Of a DNA stretch of 64,000 nucleotides, positions 45,004 through 53,519 are shown piece by piece; the stretch's first letter is position 1, and the number at the start of each line of letters is the position of its first letter. A model generated the notes under the pieces. That model was not told the DNA's origin, searched no databases, and worked only from the letters and a program-made list of their open reading frames with translations. The stretch comes from Agrobacterium tumefaciens (GTDB lineage: Bacteria; Pseudomonadota; Alphaproteobacteria; Rhizobiales; Rhizobiaceae), in assembly GCF_009649785.1 (NCBI RefSeq), contig NZ_WJOK01000001.1, forward strand, positions 310,001-374,000, in the 5' to 3' direction. The position numbers and the translations under genes are program-made.

Positions 45004-46548
45004 ATGTCCGGCGAAAACATATTCGATCTTTTTGTCATCGGCGGTGGCGTTAATGGTTGCGGCATTGCCCGCGATGCCGTGGGTAGGGGCTATTCCGTGG
45101 CGCTTGCGGAAAAGGGCGATTTTGCCTCCGGTACGTCTTCGGCAGCCACCAAGCTCATTCATGGCGGCCTGCGCTATCTCGAACATTATGAGTTTCGTCT
45201 GGTGCGCGAAGCCTTGATGGAGCGTGAAATTCTGTGGTCCATGGCCCCGCACGTCATCTGGCCCATGCGCTTCGTCCTGCCGCTCCAGAAAGGCGGCGTG
45301 CGTCCGGCATGGATGGTCCGGCTTGGCCTCTTTCTTTACGACAACCTCGGCGGCCGCAAGCTTTTGCCGCCGACGCGCACGGTCGATCTTCGGCAGGACC
45401 CGGCAGGCAAACCTCTGAAGCCGGTCTTTGCCAAGGCTTTCGAATATTCCGACGGCTGGGTGGACGATGCCCGTTTCGTAGTTCTGAATGCGCGTGACGC
45501 GGCGGATCGCGGTGCGACGATCATGAACCGCACGCGGGTCGTTTCCGCACGGCGCGAAGGCGGCGTGTGGCTTATCGAGACGCTGGACGAAAAGACCGGC
45601 CGTTCAGCCACGCACAGAGCGCGCATGCTGGTGAATGCCGCTGGCCCGTGGGTGGATAACGTGCTGTCCGGCGTGTTCGGCCGCAACGATGTGCACAATG
45701 TTCGTCTCGTGCAGGGCAGCCACATCATCGTGCGCAGGAAGTTTTCCGATCCGCGCGCCTATTTCTTCCAGAACCCGGATAACCGCATCATCTTCGCCAT
45801 TCCCTATGAGCAAGATTTTACGCTGATCGGCACCACGGACCGCGACTATAAGGGCGATCCGGCCAAGGTGCGCATCTCTGAGGAAGAGATTTCCTATCTC
45901 TGCAATGCCGCCAGCGAATATTTCAGCGAGCCGGTGAAGCCGGATGATATCGTCTGGACCTATTCCGGCGTGCGCCCGCTTTTCGATGATGGCGCTTCAA
46001 AGGCGCAGGAAGCCACACGCGACTATGTGCTGAAGGTTGAAGAGGCAGAGGGCGAAGCGCCGCTACTCAATATCTTCGGCGGCAAGCTGACCACCTACCG
46101 GCGGCTGGCGGAACATGCTCTGGAAAAGATCGGCGCAGCCATCGGAGAAAAGGGCAAGCCCTGGACGGCGGGATCGTATCTGCCGGGCGGTGACTTCGGG
46201 GTGGAGAGATATGACGCCCAGGTGAGGGCGCTTGTCTCCCGTTACCCATTCCTTGATGGACGCCATGCCGAGCGGCTCATCAGAAACTACGGCACGAAGG
46301 CTGCGGAACTGCTCGGTGTCGCCACCGATGTTTCCGGCCTCGGTCGGCATTTCGGCGGCACACTTTACGAATGCGAAGTGCGCTGGCTGGTGGAACACGA
46401 ATGGGCCTTTGCAGCAGAGGATATTCTCTGGCGGCGCACTAAACAGGGCCTGCGGTTGAGCAGGGACGAGGCTGCCGCTCTGGATGAATTCGTTTCCACG
46501 CTGACTGGTGTCAAGGAAAAGGGCGAAGCCGTGACGGAGCAGGCCTGA
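45004..46548 (+). CDS. glpD: Glycerol-3-phosphate dehydrogenase (FAD-dependent)
   Basis: A 514-residue membrane-associated flavoprotein that oxidises glycerol-3-phosphate to dihydroxyacetone phosphate and passes electrons to quinone. The FAD motif is FVIGGGVNGCGIARDAVGRG (about residues 9-28), followed by AEKGDFASGTSSAATKLIHGGLRYLEHYEF (parts: DFASGTSS and KLIHGGLRYLE), and the C-terminal DAO domain. ATG 45004 begins MSGENIFDLFVIGG; an upstream in-frame start at 44974 is within the leader. It is convergent with the ROK gene. Confidence 0.95.
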   Translation: MSGENIFDLFVIGGGVNGCGIARDAVGRGYSVALAEKGDFASGTSSAATKLIHGGLRYLEHYEFRLVREALMEREILWSMAPHVIWPMRFVLPLQKGGVRPAWMVRLGLFLYDNLGGRKLLPPTRTVDLRQDPAGKPLKPVFAKAFEYSDGWVDDARFVVLNARDAADRGATIMNRTRVVSARREGGVWLIETLDEKTGRSATHRARMLVNAAGPWVDNVLSGVFGRNDVHNVRLVQGSHIIVRRKFSDPRAYFFQNPDNRIIFAIPYEQDFTLIGTTDRDYKGDPAKVRISEEEISYLCNAASEYFSEPVKPDDIVWTYSGVRPLFDDGASKAQEATRDYVLKVEEAEGEAPLLNIFGGKLTTYRRLAEHALEKIGAAIGEKGKPWTAGSYLPGGDFGVERYDAQVRALVSRYPFLDGRHAERLIRNYGTKAAELLGVATDVSGLGRHFGGTLYECEVRWLVEHEWAFAAEDILWRRTKQGLRLSRDEAAALDEFVSTLTGVKEKGEAVTEQA

Positions 46549-46567
46549 GCTTTTACGAGTTGTCCCG

Positions 46568-47800
46568 TCAGTTCCCCGAGTTCCTTGCCGCTCTTTCAGG
46601 GCCATCGGCGCTCAATATATAGTCGTCGGCGGCGGACAGAGCGTGTTCCATATGCCCTTCGAACACCAGTTCCGGTTCGTTGGGCGCGATGCCGATTTTT
46701 GGCATTCCGCCGAAGCGGACCGACTGCGATTGCGCAAGGCCATCGTGAAGGCCGATTTCCAGAAGATCGAAATAGCGTGTGCCGGGGCCAGTGATGAAGA
46801 CCGGCATATGGCCGTGCAGGCTGAACAGACGTGAAAGGCCGTTGCCGAGTGCAAGCCCGGCTGTGCGGAAGGCAAGCCGCGCCATGCGCCCGCCGGCGCG
46901 GGCGGAAGCGGCGATCTTGTCCACTTCGGCAATCGGCACGAATTTTGCCGGTTCCGCCTGCGGCGGGGCCTCGAATGCCGAACGCAGGATTGCATAAAAC
47001 CCTGAATAGGCCTCGATACAGCCTCTGGTGCCGCAGCGGCAAAGGGCGCCATCGGCCAGATGCAGCATATGTCCGAAATTGGGGGCGCTAACCTCTATCC
47101 CTCCACCCGCGGCGCGGGCAATGCCGAGGCCAATGCTGTGGCCGAGCGATAGGGTGACAAGTGCCTCCGGTTTCGGGCCGTCCTTTGCCTGCTCCTGCAT
47201 CCAGATGGCTTTTGCGGCCAGCAGCGTTTCGTTGTTCAGCGTCACGCGGATGCGGCCGTCCTGAGAAATGAGCTGCTGGAAATCTATCTTTTCGGTGCCG
47301 AGCACCGGCGACCAGACGAGCACCGCCGCTGCCGCGTCCACAAGCCCCTTGCTGCTGATCGACACCTGGAGAATGTCGTGCCGGTCGATGCGCGAACGGT
47401 CCGCAAGCCGTGCAAGGCCGGAGAGGATCGAGTCGCCGAACGACCCTTTTTCAGCCGTGATCCTCTGCTCGGTGAAGCGGTCCACCAGCTTGCCGGCATA
47501 GTCGACCAACGAATATTGCACGCTGTCGGACGAAATGATGACGATGGCGACGTGGCAGAAAGCACCATCAGGCCCAAAGAGGATGCGCGGCCGCCCGCGC
47601 CCGGCGGCGGCTAGCTGCTCTTTGCGCAGGATTAGGCCGGCCCGCTCGAGTTCCATGGTGATTGCGGAAACGGTGGCGGAGGCAAGCCCGGTGAAGGAGG
47701 ACATGTCCGTATGGGATAGGCTGCCATGAAGGCGCAGCGCTGCCATCACCGACAGGCTGTTTTTCTGGCGCACCAGTTCCGTGCTTGCAATGGCGGACAT
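46568..47800 (-). CDS. ROK family transcriptional regulator of the xylose operon
   Basis: A 410-residue NagC/XylR-type regulator. The N-terminal winged helix-turn-helix (HGSLSHTDMSSFTGLASATV, about residues 24-43) is followed by an ROK sugar-kinase-like domain with the zinc motif CRCGTRGCIEAYSGF (about 252-266). Kinase catalytic residues are not obvious. It is divergent from xylF, with a perfect palindrome between them, so it is the likely xylose-responsive repressor of xylFHG; this is inferred from position. Confidence 0.9.
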   Translation of the reverse strand: MSAIASTELVRQKNSLSVMAALRLHGSLSHTDMSSFTGLASATVSAITMELERAGLILRKEQLAAAGRGRPRILFGPDGAFCHVAIVIISSDSVQYSLVDYAGKLVDRFTEQRITAEKGSFGDSILSGLARLADRSRIDRHDILQVSISSKGLVDAAAAVLVWSPVLGTEKIDFQQLISQDGRIRVTLNNETLLAAKAIWMQEQAKDGPKPEALVTLSLGHSIGLGIARAAGGGIEVSAPNFGHMLHLADGALCRCGTRGCIEAYSGFYAILRSAFEAPPQAEPAKFVPIAEVDKIAASARAGGRMARLAFRTAGLALGNGLSRLFSLHGHMPVFITGPGTRYFDLLEIGLHDGLAQSQSVRFGGMPKIGIAPNEPELVFEGHMEHALSAADDYILSADGPERAARNSGN

Positions 47801-47908
47801 GGGCTGGGGTATGCTCCCTGAACGGCTTTTTTCCTGTCGTGCTTATCCCCTCTGATGGCGCACGCCACGAGCAAGATCAAGGCACCCGGATGCTGCCCGC
47901 AGCCGTTG

Positions 47909-47937
47909 TTGACAGCATGGGGAATCTCTGACATTAA
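47909..47937 (+). promoter_or_regulatory. xylF promoter candidate
   Basis: TTGACA (47909-47914) and CATTAA (47932-47937) are separated by 17 bases, a near-ideal sigma-70 spacing with a moderate -10. The operator palindrome starts at the -10 and covers the expected transcription start, so binding there would block initiation. Confidence 0.55.
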
Positions 47938-47960
47938 TTTTCTCGACTGTCGAGAAAATT
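47936..47960. promoter_or_regulatory. Perfect palindromic operator upstream of xylF
   Basis: AATTTTCTCGAC (47936-47947) and GTCGAGAAAATT (47949-47960) are perfect 12-base arms around a single T. It is the most symmetric non-terminator element in the window and lies between the divergent ROK regulator and xylF, over the presumed transcription start. ROK regulators bind palindromes of about this size. The likely ligand is xylose through the ROK protein. Confidence 0.82.
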
Positions 47961-48042
47961 GTGAAATCACAGAGCCCGACAGCTTTTTCCGGGCGTTTTC
48001 CCTGCATGGAGGTGCAGGCTTCGCCCTTACCGGGAGGACATC

Positions 48043-49083
48043 ATGAATTCGTTTGCCAAGCTTTTGGCGGGTACAGCTGTACTCGTTTCCCTGCACACCG
48101 CAGCCATTGCTGCTGATCTCGTCGTTGGCGTTTCCTGGTCCAATTTCCAGGAAGAGCGCTGGAAGACGGATGAGGCGGCAATCAAGGCAGCTCTCGACAA
48201 GGCCGGTGCGAAGTATATTTCCGCCGATGCGCAGTCGTCCGCCGCAAAACAGCTGACTGACGTGGAATCGCTGATTTCCCAGGGCGCCAATGCGTTGATC
48301 ATTCTTGCGCAGGACAGCGACGCGATTGGCCCGGCCGTTGAAAAGGCCGTCGCTGAAGGTATTCCGGTGGTGGGTTACGACCGCCTGATCGAAAACAAGA
48401 ACGCCTTCTACATCACTTTCGACAACAAGGAAGTCGGTCGCCTTCAGGCCGCCGAAGTCTTCAAGGTCAAGCCGGAAGGCAACTACGTCTTCATCAAGGG
48501 TTCGTCTTCCGATCCGAATGCGGACTTTCTTTTTGCCGGACAGCAGGAAGTTCTGAAGGCCGCTGTCGACGCGGGCAAGATCAAGAATGTCGGCGAAGCC
48601 TATACCGATGGCTGGAAGCCGGAAAATGCCCAGAAGAACATGGAGCAGTTCCTGACCAAGAATAACAACAAGGTCGATGCGGTCGTCGCCTCGAACGACG
48701 GAACGGCCGGTGGCGCAATTGCCGCTCTTGCCGCGCAGGGCCTCGCAGGTTCTGTTCCTGTATCCGGTCAGGATGCGGACTTCGCCGCGCTCAACCGCGT
48801 AGCGCTCGGCACGCAGACGGTATCTGTCTGGAAGGATAGCCGCGAACTCGGCAAGGAAGCTGCCGGCATCGCGCTGGAACTTGCGGGCGGCAAGAAGATG
48901 ACGGAAATCAAGGGCGTTGCCGCTTTTGATGGCGGTCCGAAAAAAGTGACGATGCAGTCAGTCTTCCTCAAGCCCATCGCCATTACCAAGGACAATCTGA
49001 ACGTCGTCATCGACGCCGGCTGGATCAAGAAGGAAACGGCCTGCCAGGGTGTAAAGGCCGGATCCGTCAAGGCCTGCAACTGA
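48043..49083 (+). CDS. xylF: D-xylose ABC transporter substrate-binding protein
   Basis: A 346-residue periplasmic binding protein with a signal peptide ([19 protein letters not shown]). The mature part aligns by eye with E. coli Xyl[21 protein letters not shown] (about residues 28-47), [35 protein letters not shown] (about 188-207) and [20 protein letters not shown] (about 213-232). ATG follows GGAGG at five bases. It is the first gene of xylFHG; a GC-rich hairpin follows its stop. Confidence 0.95.
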   Translation: MNSFAKLLAGTAVLVSLHTAAIAADLVVGVSWSNFQEERWKTDEAAIKAALDKAGAKYISADAQSSAAKQLTDVESLISQGANALIILAQDSDAIGPAVEKAVAEGIPVVGYDRLIENKNAFYITFDNKEVGRLQAAEVFKVKPEGNYVFIKGSSSDPNADFLFAGQQEVLKAAVDAGKIKNVGEAYTDGWKPENAQKNMEQFLTKNNNKVDAVVASNDGTAGGAIAALAAQGLAGSVPVSGQDADFAALNRVALGTQTVSVWKDSRELGKEAAGIALELAGGKKMTEIKGVAAFDGGPKKVTMQSVFLKPIAITKDNLNVVIDAGWIKKETACQGVKAGSVKACN

Positions 49084-49103
49084 GACCGCTAGGTTGATGT
49101 TTG

Positions 49104-49138
49104 GGCGCCGCGCCACTGATACGTGGCGCGGCGCCTTT
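49104..49138 (+). terminator. Strong hairpin between xylF and xylH
   Basis: A perfect 13-base-pair stem, GGCGCCGCGCCAC (49104-49116) with GTGGCGCGGCGCC (49123-49135), loop TGATAC, followed by only three T residues. In ABC importer operons such a structure after the binding-protein gene protects or partly terminates the transcript, so that binding protein exceeds permease. Whether it terminates or stabilises is not decidable here. Confidence 0.8.
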
Positions 49139-49163
49139 CAGATGTAAGGAGGACCGGCAGTCC

Positions 49164-50477
49164 ATGGCCGACATGACACAATCCAATTCCACAGCGTCCC
49201 CCAAGACGGAAAAGACGGGCTCGATTTCGCGTTTCATCAGTGCCACGGAGCTTGATACCCGGCTGCTCGGCATGGTCGGCGCGCTTCTTCTGATCTGGAT
49301 CGGTTTCCATATTCTTTCGGGCGGGCTGTTCCTGACGCCGAGAAACCTCTGGAACCTCTCCGTCCAGACCGCTTCTGTCGCGGTGATGGCGACAGGCATG
49401 GTGCTTGTCATCGTTACCCGCAACATCGATCTGTCGGTCGGGTCGATCCTCGGTTTTTCCGGCATGATCATGGGTGTCATGCAGGCGGAAATCCTGCCGC
49501 AGCTCCTCGGCTTTGAACATTGGGCGACATGGATCGTCACGCTTCTGGTCGGCATTTTCGTCGGCGGAGCGATCGGCATGCTGCAGGGCTCGATCATCGC
49601 CTTCCTGAACGTGCCGTCCTTCATCGTCACGCTTGGCGGTCTGCTGGTCTGGCGCGGTGGCACATGGTTCGTCACCAGCGGCCGCACCGTGGCGCCGATG
49701 GATTCCACCTTCCGCCTGATGGGTGGTGGCACCAGCGGCTCGATCGGCGCGACATGGAGCTGGATCGCAGCCATTGCCGCCTGCGTCGCCATTGTCGCGG
49801 CAATCCTGAATTCCCGCCACCAGCGTCGCCGTTTCGGTTTTCCGCTGCGGCCCGTCTGGGCGGAATATTTCCTGGTGGCACTTGGCTGCGTCGTCGTCGT
49901 CGGTTTCGTAGCTGTCGTCAACAGCTATCCCTGGCCGGTCAACATTGCCCGCAACTATGCCGATGCCAATGGCATTACCTGGCCGGATGGTGGTCTGTTC
50001 ATTCCGCACGGCATTGCCATTCCGGTGCTGATGGCGCTTGCCGTCGGTGCTGTCATGACCTTCATCGCGACGCGGCTGCGCTTCGGACGCTATGTGTTCG
50101 CAATCGGCGGCAACCCGGAGGCGGCGGAACTCGCCGGCATCAAGACCCGCTGGGTCACGGTCAAGATATTCACGCTGATGGGCGTTCTATGCGCCATCGC
50201 TGCGGCAATCTCGACTGCCCGCCTCAACGCGGCCACCAATGCCCAGGGTGAACTGGATGAACTTTATACGATCGCGGCGGCGGTCATCGGCGGCACGTCG
50301 CTCGCCGGCGGCGTCGGCACCATAGCGGGCGCGATGCTCGGCGCGCTCGTCATGCAATCGCTGCAATCCGGCATGGTGCTTGTGGGCATCGATACGCCCT
50401 TTCAGCGCATCGTCGTCGGTGTGGTTCTGGTCGTCGCCGTCTGGCTCGACACCATCTACCGCGCCCGCGCCAAGTAA
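49164..50477 (+). CDS. xylH: D-xylose ABC transporter permease
   Basis: A 437-residue permease of the branched-chain/ribose type with about ten transmembrane helices. GMVLVIVTRNIDLSVGSILG (about residues 97-116) is the conserved DLSVG motif, FIVTLGGLLVWRGGTWF (about 155-171) and AELAGIKTRWVTVKIFTLMG (about 338-357) are typical of XylH, and the length with its central insertion distinguishes it from shorter RbsC proteins. ATG 49164 follows AAGGAGG at 11 bases. The ATPase gene begins 18 bases downstream. Confidence 0.94.
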   Translation: MADMTQSNSTASPKTEKTGSISRFISATELDTRLLGMVGALLLIWIGFHILSGGLFLTPRNLWNLSVQTASVAVMATGMVLVIVTRNIDLSVGSILGFSGMIMGVMQAEILPQLLGFEHWATWIVTLLVGIFVGGAIGMLQGSIIAFLNVPSFIVTLGGLLVWRGGTWFVTSGRTVAPMDSTFRLMGGGTSGSIGATWSWIAAIAACVAIVAAILNSRHQRRRFGFPLRPVWAEYFLVALGCVVVVGFVAVVNSYPWPVNIARNYADANGITWPDGGLFIPHGIAIPVLMALAVGAVMTFIATRLRFGRYVFAIGGNPEAAELAGIKTRWVTVKIFTLMGVLCAIAAAISTARLNAATNAQGELDELYTIAAAVIGGTSLAGGVGTIAGAMLGALVMQSLQSGMVLVGIDTPFQRIVVGVVLVVAVWLDTIYRARAK

Positions 50478-50495
50478 GAACCGAGGAGAACCCCA

Positions 50496-51278
50496 ATGAC
50501 GGAACAAGTCACGCCCCTCGTGGAAATGCGCAATATTTCCATTTCCTTCGGTGGTATCCATGCGGTGGAAAACGCCTCTGTCGATCTTTTCCCAGGTGAG
50601 GTTGTGGCCCTTCTTGGCCACAACGGCGCCGGCAAATCGACGCTCATCAAGATATTGTCCGGTGCATACCGGCGGGATGGGGGCGACATCCTCATCAACG
50701 GCGAGGATGCGGATATCCGCAATCCCCGCGACGCCAAGAAATACGGCATCGAAACCATCTACCAGACGCTGGCGGTGGCGGATAATGTCGATGCGGCGGC
50801 CAATCTTTATCTCGGCCGCGAGCTGAAGACGAAATGGGGAACATTGGATGATGTCGCCATGGAAGCTTCGGCCCGCGAGGTCATGGGGCGTCTCAACCCC
50901 AATTTCCGGCGGTTCAAGGAGCCGGTGAAGGCGCTTTCCGGTGGCCAGCGGCAGTCCGTGGCAATCGCCCGCGCCATTCTGTTCGATGCCCGCATCCTCA
51001 TCATGGACGAACCGACGGCAGCACTCGGGCCGCAGGAAACGGCACAGGTCGGCGATCTCGTCAAGGAACTGAAACGGCAGGGCATCGGCATCTTCCTCAT
51101 CAGCCACGATATCCATGACGTCTTCGATCTCGCCGACCGGGTGTTCGTCATGAAAAACGGCAAGGTGGTCGGCCATGCCCGCACGGAAGATGTGACGAAG
51201 GACGAGGTCCTCGGCATGATTATTCTGGGCAAGGTGCCGCCGGGTGCTGTGGCGGGTCCGGGCGCGGTCGTTGCCTGA
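50496..51278 (+). CDS. xylG: Sugar ABC transporter ATP-binding protein, single-domain XylG type
   Basis: A 260-residue ABC ATPase. Walker A is [16 protein letters not shown] (about residues 38-53), the signature is [15 protein letters not shown] (about 147-161), Walker B is [13 protein letters not shown] (about 167-179) and the H-loop is [12 protein letters not shown]. coli XylG carries two such domains in about 510 residues; this one has a single domain, so it must act as a homodimer like FrcA of Sinorhizobium. ATG follows GAGGAG. A hairpin lies 36 bases beyond the stop. Confidence 0.93.
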   Translation: MTEQVTPLVEMRNISISFGGIHAVENASVDLFPGEVVALLGHNGAGKSTLIKILSGAYRRDGGDILINGEDADIRNPRDAKKYGIETIYQTLAVADNVDAAANLYLGRELKTKWGTLDDVAMEASAREVMGRLNPNFRRFKEPVKALSGGQRQSVAIARAILFDARILIMDEPTAALGPQETAQVGDLVKELKRQGIGIFLISHDIHDVFDLADRVFVMKNGKVVGHARTEDVTKDEVLGMIILGKVPPGAVAGPGAVVA

Positions 51279-51313
51279 CGACAGAATTCTGTCGTCTTTA
51301 CTTCCACTACAAA

Positions 51314-51341
51314 TCGAGGCCCGGTAAAAACCGGGCCTCGA
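51314..51341 (+). terminator. Hairpin terminator of xylFHG
   Basis: A perfect 11-base-pair stem, TCGAGGCCCGG (51314-51324) with CCGGGCCTCGA (51331-51341), loop TAAAAA. There is no T run, but its place just after xylG makes it the operon end. Confidence 0.7.
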
Positions 51342-51415
51342 CAAATGCTGGGAACAAAAGTTCTTGGAGTTGACTAAAAAATATATGCGTCCGGTGTGTT
51401 TCAGCCCAGCCGGAA

Positions 51416-51438
51416 CCGCAGACGAAAAATGTCTGCGG
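51416..51438 (-). terminator. Hairpin downstream of the 77-residue protein gene
   Basis: CCGCAGAC (51416-51423) pairs perfectly with GTCTGCGG (51431-51438) around an A-rich seven-base loop. On the minus strand it lies 40 bases after the stop of the small gene at 51479. The tail is not T-rich, so termination strength is uncertain. Confidence 0.5.
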
Positions 51439-51478
51439 CTCTGCGCAATTGCAGACGCGGTCGTTAAAAAGCGGTGTT

Positions 51479-51712
51479 TTAATGGAGTTCGGCGTGTGCG
51501 AAACCGCTGCCGTTCATTTCTGCGCCAGCCGGTAGCGAGCCATGCTGATTGATGTCCTGGGCCAGCGACAGCAATGCCATTTCCAGGAAATAGGTCGACA
51601 TCCCCAGTTCCAGAGATTTGGAGCGCTGGCAAAGATAGGAAACCATCCGCCCGAGCGCCAGAATCTCGTCTGCATTGTCCTGTTCAAGTATTGCTGCGGT
51701 AGACGCCACCAT
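51479..51712 (-). CDS. Small soluble protein of unknown function
   Basis: A 77-residue protein, largely helical in appearance (NADEILALGRMVSYLCQRSK and LELGMSTYFLEMALLSLAQD), with no signal peptide or membrane segment. I do not recognise a family. ATG 51712 is supported by GAGGGA upstream; the frame is open to 51778 without a better site. A TCGACTGTCGAG element, the same 12 bases as the core of the xylF operator, lies just upstream of its start, so it may share a regulator with the xylose operon. It is downstream of the XRE gene on the same strand. Confidence 0.65.
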   Translation of the reverse strand: MVASTAAILEQDNADEILALGRMVSYLCQRSKSLELGMSTYFLEMALLSLAQDINQHGSLPAGAEMNGSGFAHAELH

Positions 51713-51718
51713 GATTCC

Positions 51719-51736
51719 CTCTCGACAGTCGACAGT
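51719..51736 (-). promoter_or_regulatory. TCGACTGTCGAG element upstream of the 77-residue gene
   Basis: On the minus strand this reads ACTGTCGACTGTCGAGAG. It contains TCGACTGTCGAG, the 12-base centre of the palindrome in front of xylF, and also a direct repeat of CTGTCGA. The outer AAAA/TTTT arms of the xylF operator are absent, so it could be a weaker site for the same ROK regulator or a coincidence. Confidence 0.4.
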
Positions 51737-51806
51737 ATGAAAACGCGTTGATCCCGCGTTGTTCATTTTCGACCACATCGAGCGTCACGCGAGCGTCACA
51801 CCTGCG

Positions 51807-52247
51807 TCAATCGTCGCTCTTGTTTTCCGGCGCGCCGTTATTTTCCGCCGCTTCGGTAGCCGCAAGCGATGTCACGAGGGCAACGATGCTCTTGCGCACG
51901 GTTGCGCTCTTGATTCGGGCAAAGGCCTGATTGAGCGAAAATCCTTCATTCGACGCAACGAAAGACTGCATGGCATTGATCGTGCCAAGGGCGGGATTGG
52001 CGTTTCCGACATCCGGCGTCGCATTGGCGAACAAAGAGCTGACATCGACGCCGAGAACCGATGCAATGGCTTGCAAACGGGACGCGCCGACGCGATTGGC
52101 ACCCTTTTCGTATTTCTGGACCTGCTGGAAGGTAATGCCCAACCGGCCCGCCAGCGCGCTTTGACTCATGCCGAGCGACTTGCGGCGCATTCGGATTTGT
52201 GTACCCACATGCACATCGATCGGGCTGGGTAGTTTGGCCTGCATCAT
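51807..52247 (-). CDS. XRE family transcriptional regulator
   Basis: A 146-residue protein with an N-terminal helix-turn-helix of the Cro/CI type: VGTQIRMRRKSLGMSQSALA (about residues 14-33), LGITFQQVQKYEKGANRVGA (about 37-56) and LQAIASVLGVDVSSLF. The C-terminal 70 residues contain FSLNQAFARIKSATVRKSIV and are rich in alanine. Such Rhizobiales regulators are common and their targets vary. The gene lies 66 bases after the deiminase-like gene on the same strand and may regulate the YcaO/TfuA operon, itself or neither. Confidence 0.88.
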   Translation of the reverse strand: MMQAKLPSPIDVHVGTQIRMRRKSLGMSQSALAGRLGITFQQVQKYEKGANRVGASRLQAIASVLGVDVSSLFANATPDVGNANPALGTINAMQSFVASNEGFSLNQAFARIKSATVRKSIVALVTSLAATEAAENNGAPENKSDD

Positions 52248-52313
52248 GAACTCCTCCAGTTGTGAGGTTCTTAAATTGGATATTTATCAATTAATATTGT
52301 TGAAGGTAGACAT

Positions 52314-53519
52314 TCAACACAATTTCCACGGGTATTGTGAGGTGTTACTGATAAAGTAAGGCTGTTTTCCGTCGGTATGCTGTGCTGGTTGACGGTTTAT
52401 CACCTTTGTTGCACATCGCAATGCCCCGTTTCTGCTGGCAAAATGGCTCCAGCCGGCCACGCCGATGGCGTGAAAGCCCAGTCTTTCCCAAATTTTCCTG
52501 TTCTCTCGGTCGAAACCGTCGAGCGTTTCCGCATCACCGAAATGGGGAACCCAGACGAATGGCTTCTCTTGGTCGGAGCGCACGATATTTTCAACAAGCA
52601 CGTTGTTATAAAGCCGAGGCAGGCATTTGTTGGTGTCGATGGTGGGTAAAACCGGAATGGGATTTCGCAGGATTGCGAAGCCCTGCTGTGCCAGCAATAG
52701 AACGGAGGCATCCAGTTTACGTTTCAAATCCATCGCATTACGGGCGTTGCATTCATGGGCCACCGGATCGGCAACCAGCAATAGCGGGTGGCCATCGCGT
52801 CTTAGACCTGTGACCGAAACGAACTGGTCGACGTGGAAACCGCATTGGTGGATTTTTCCGAAGGTGATCGCCGGAGGCGACGTGTTTGCCGAGGTAAGAG
52901 CGATTGAGGCCGAGGCATTGCCGAGGTCTTCCGGCCGATATCCGAAACTGCCCAGGGTTCTGTAGTCGAGTGCCTGAACCCGCTGCCATTGTTGCGGCCG
53001 TTCGGTTGCCGCATTGTTTGCCATACCCCTGTCGTCCTGCAGGCTGGAATGGCCCACCAATCGAAAGTCCGGCCCGACCAGCTGGTTACCGCCCGGCAAA
53101 GTGACATGCGAAGCGTTGGCGGCAAGCCCGAGACGATTGGCGAGCTCGCCAGTGACGGCGCTTTCCGATGCACAAAGCAGTTCGGTTGCGATTCCATCAG
53201 CAGTCCGAACGTGGAACACGTCCTGTATCCACGGGTGCGAAACGCTGCTGGTTGCATCGAGCGGTAACAGTTCTGCGGTGCAGGTGGCTGCCAGCCTGCT
53301 GAGCCAGCTTTCAGCGGAGGCGAGACAGGGGCCATCGATAAGAACAAGGGCCGTGACGTCGGAAGGCAGAGCCGAAAGCAGGTTTCCGATCGGGATGAGC
53401 GGAGAGACGCCCCCTTCAGCCCTGTCACCCGCAAAAAACGCGGCGGGCAAGGCAAGCGCGATTGTCCGGATCAGTCCTCCGCAGTCGGGCAGCAGAGACG
53501 GGTGCGGGGCAGCGGTCAA
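52314..53519 (-). CDS. Peptidyl-arginine/agmatine deiminase-like protein in the YcaO-TfuA operon
   Basis: About 401 residues with the motif series of the guanidino-group-modifying superfamily: HPWIQDVFHV (near residue 95, in the place of the WxRDxGP loop), LPGGNQLVGPDFRLVGHSSL (about 145-164, the GGN strand), CGFHVDQFVSVTG (about 227, the catalytic His-x-Asp), LPRLYNNVLVENI, and NGALRCATKVINR near the C-terminus, where the nucleophilic cysteine is expected. That supports arginine deiminase-like or amidinotransferase chemistry, possibly on a peptide. The start is uncertain: TTG 53519 overlaps the tfuA stop (TTGA), while GTG 53588 would add 23 residues inside tfuA. Overall family assignment is by eye. 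Confidence 0.62.
   Translation of the reverse strand: MTAAPHPSLLPDCGGLIRTIALALPAAFFAGDRAEGGVSPLIPIGNLLSALPSDVTALVLIDGPCLASAESWLSRLAATCTAELLPLDATSSVSHPWIQDVFHVRTADGIATELLCASESAVTGELANRLGLAANASHVTLPGGNQLVGPDFRLVGHSSLQDDRGMANNAATERPQQWQRVQALDYRTLGSFGYRPEDLGNASASIALTSANTSPPAITFGKIHQCGFHVDQFVSVTGLRRDGHPLLLVADPVAHECNARNAMDLKRKLDASVLLLAQQGFAILRNPIPVLPTIDTNKCLPRLYNNVLVENIVRSDQEKPFVWVPHFGDAETLDGFDRENRKIWERLGFHAIGVAGWSHFASRNGALRCATKVINRQPAQHTDGKQPYFISNTSQYPWKLC

Noticed and set aside
51364-51552. 62-codon plus-strand frame after xylG
   Set aside because: It overlaps the opposite-strand small gene and a hairpin, has no ribosome binding site, and resembles no family.
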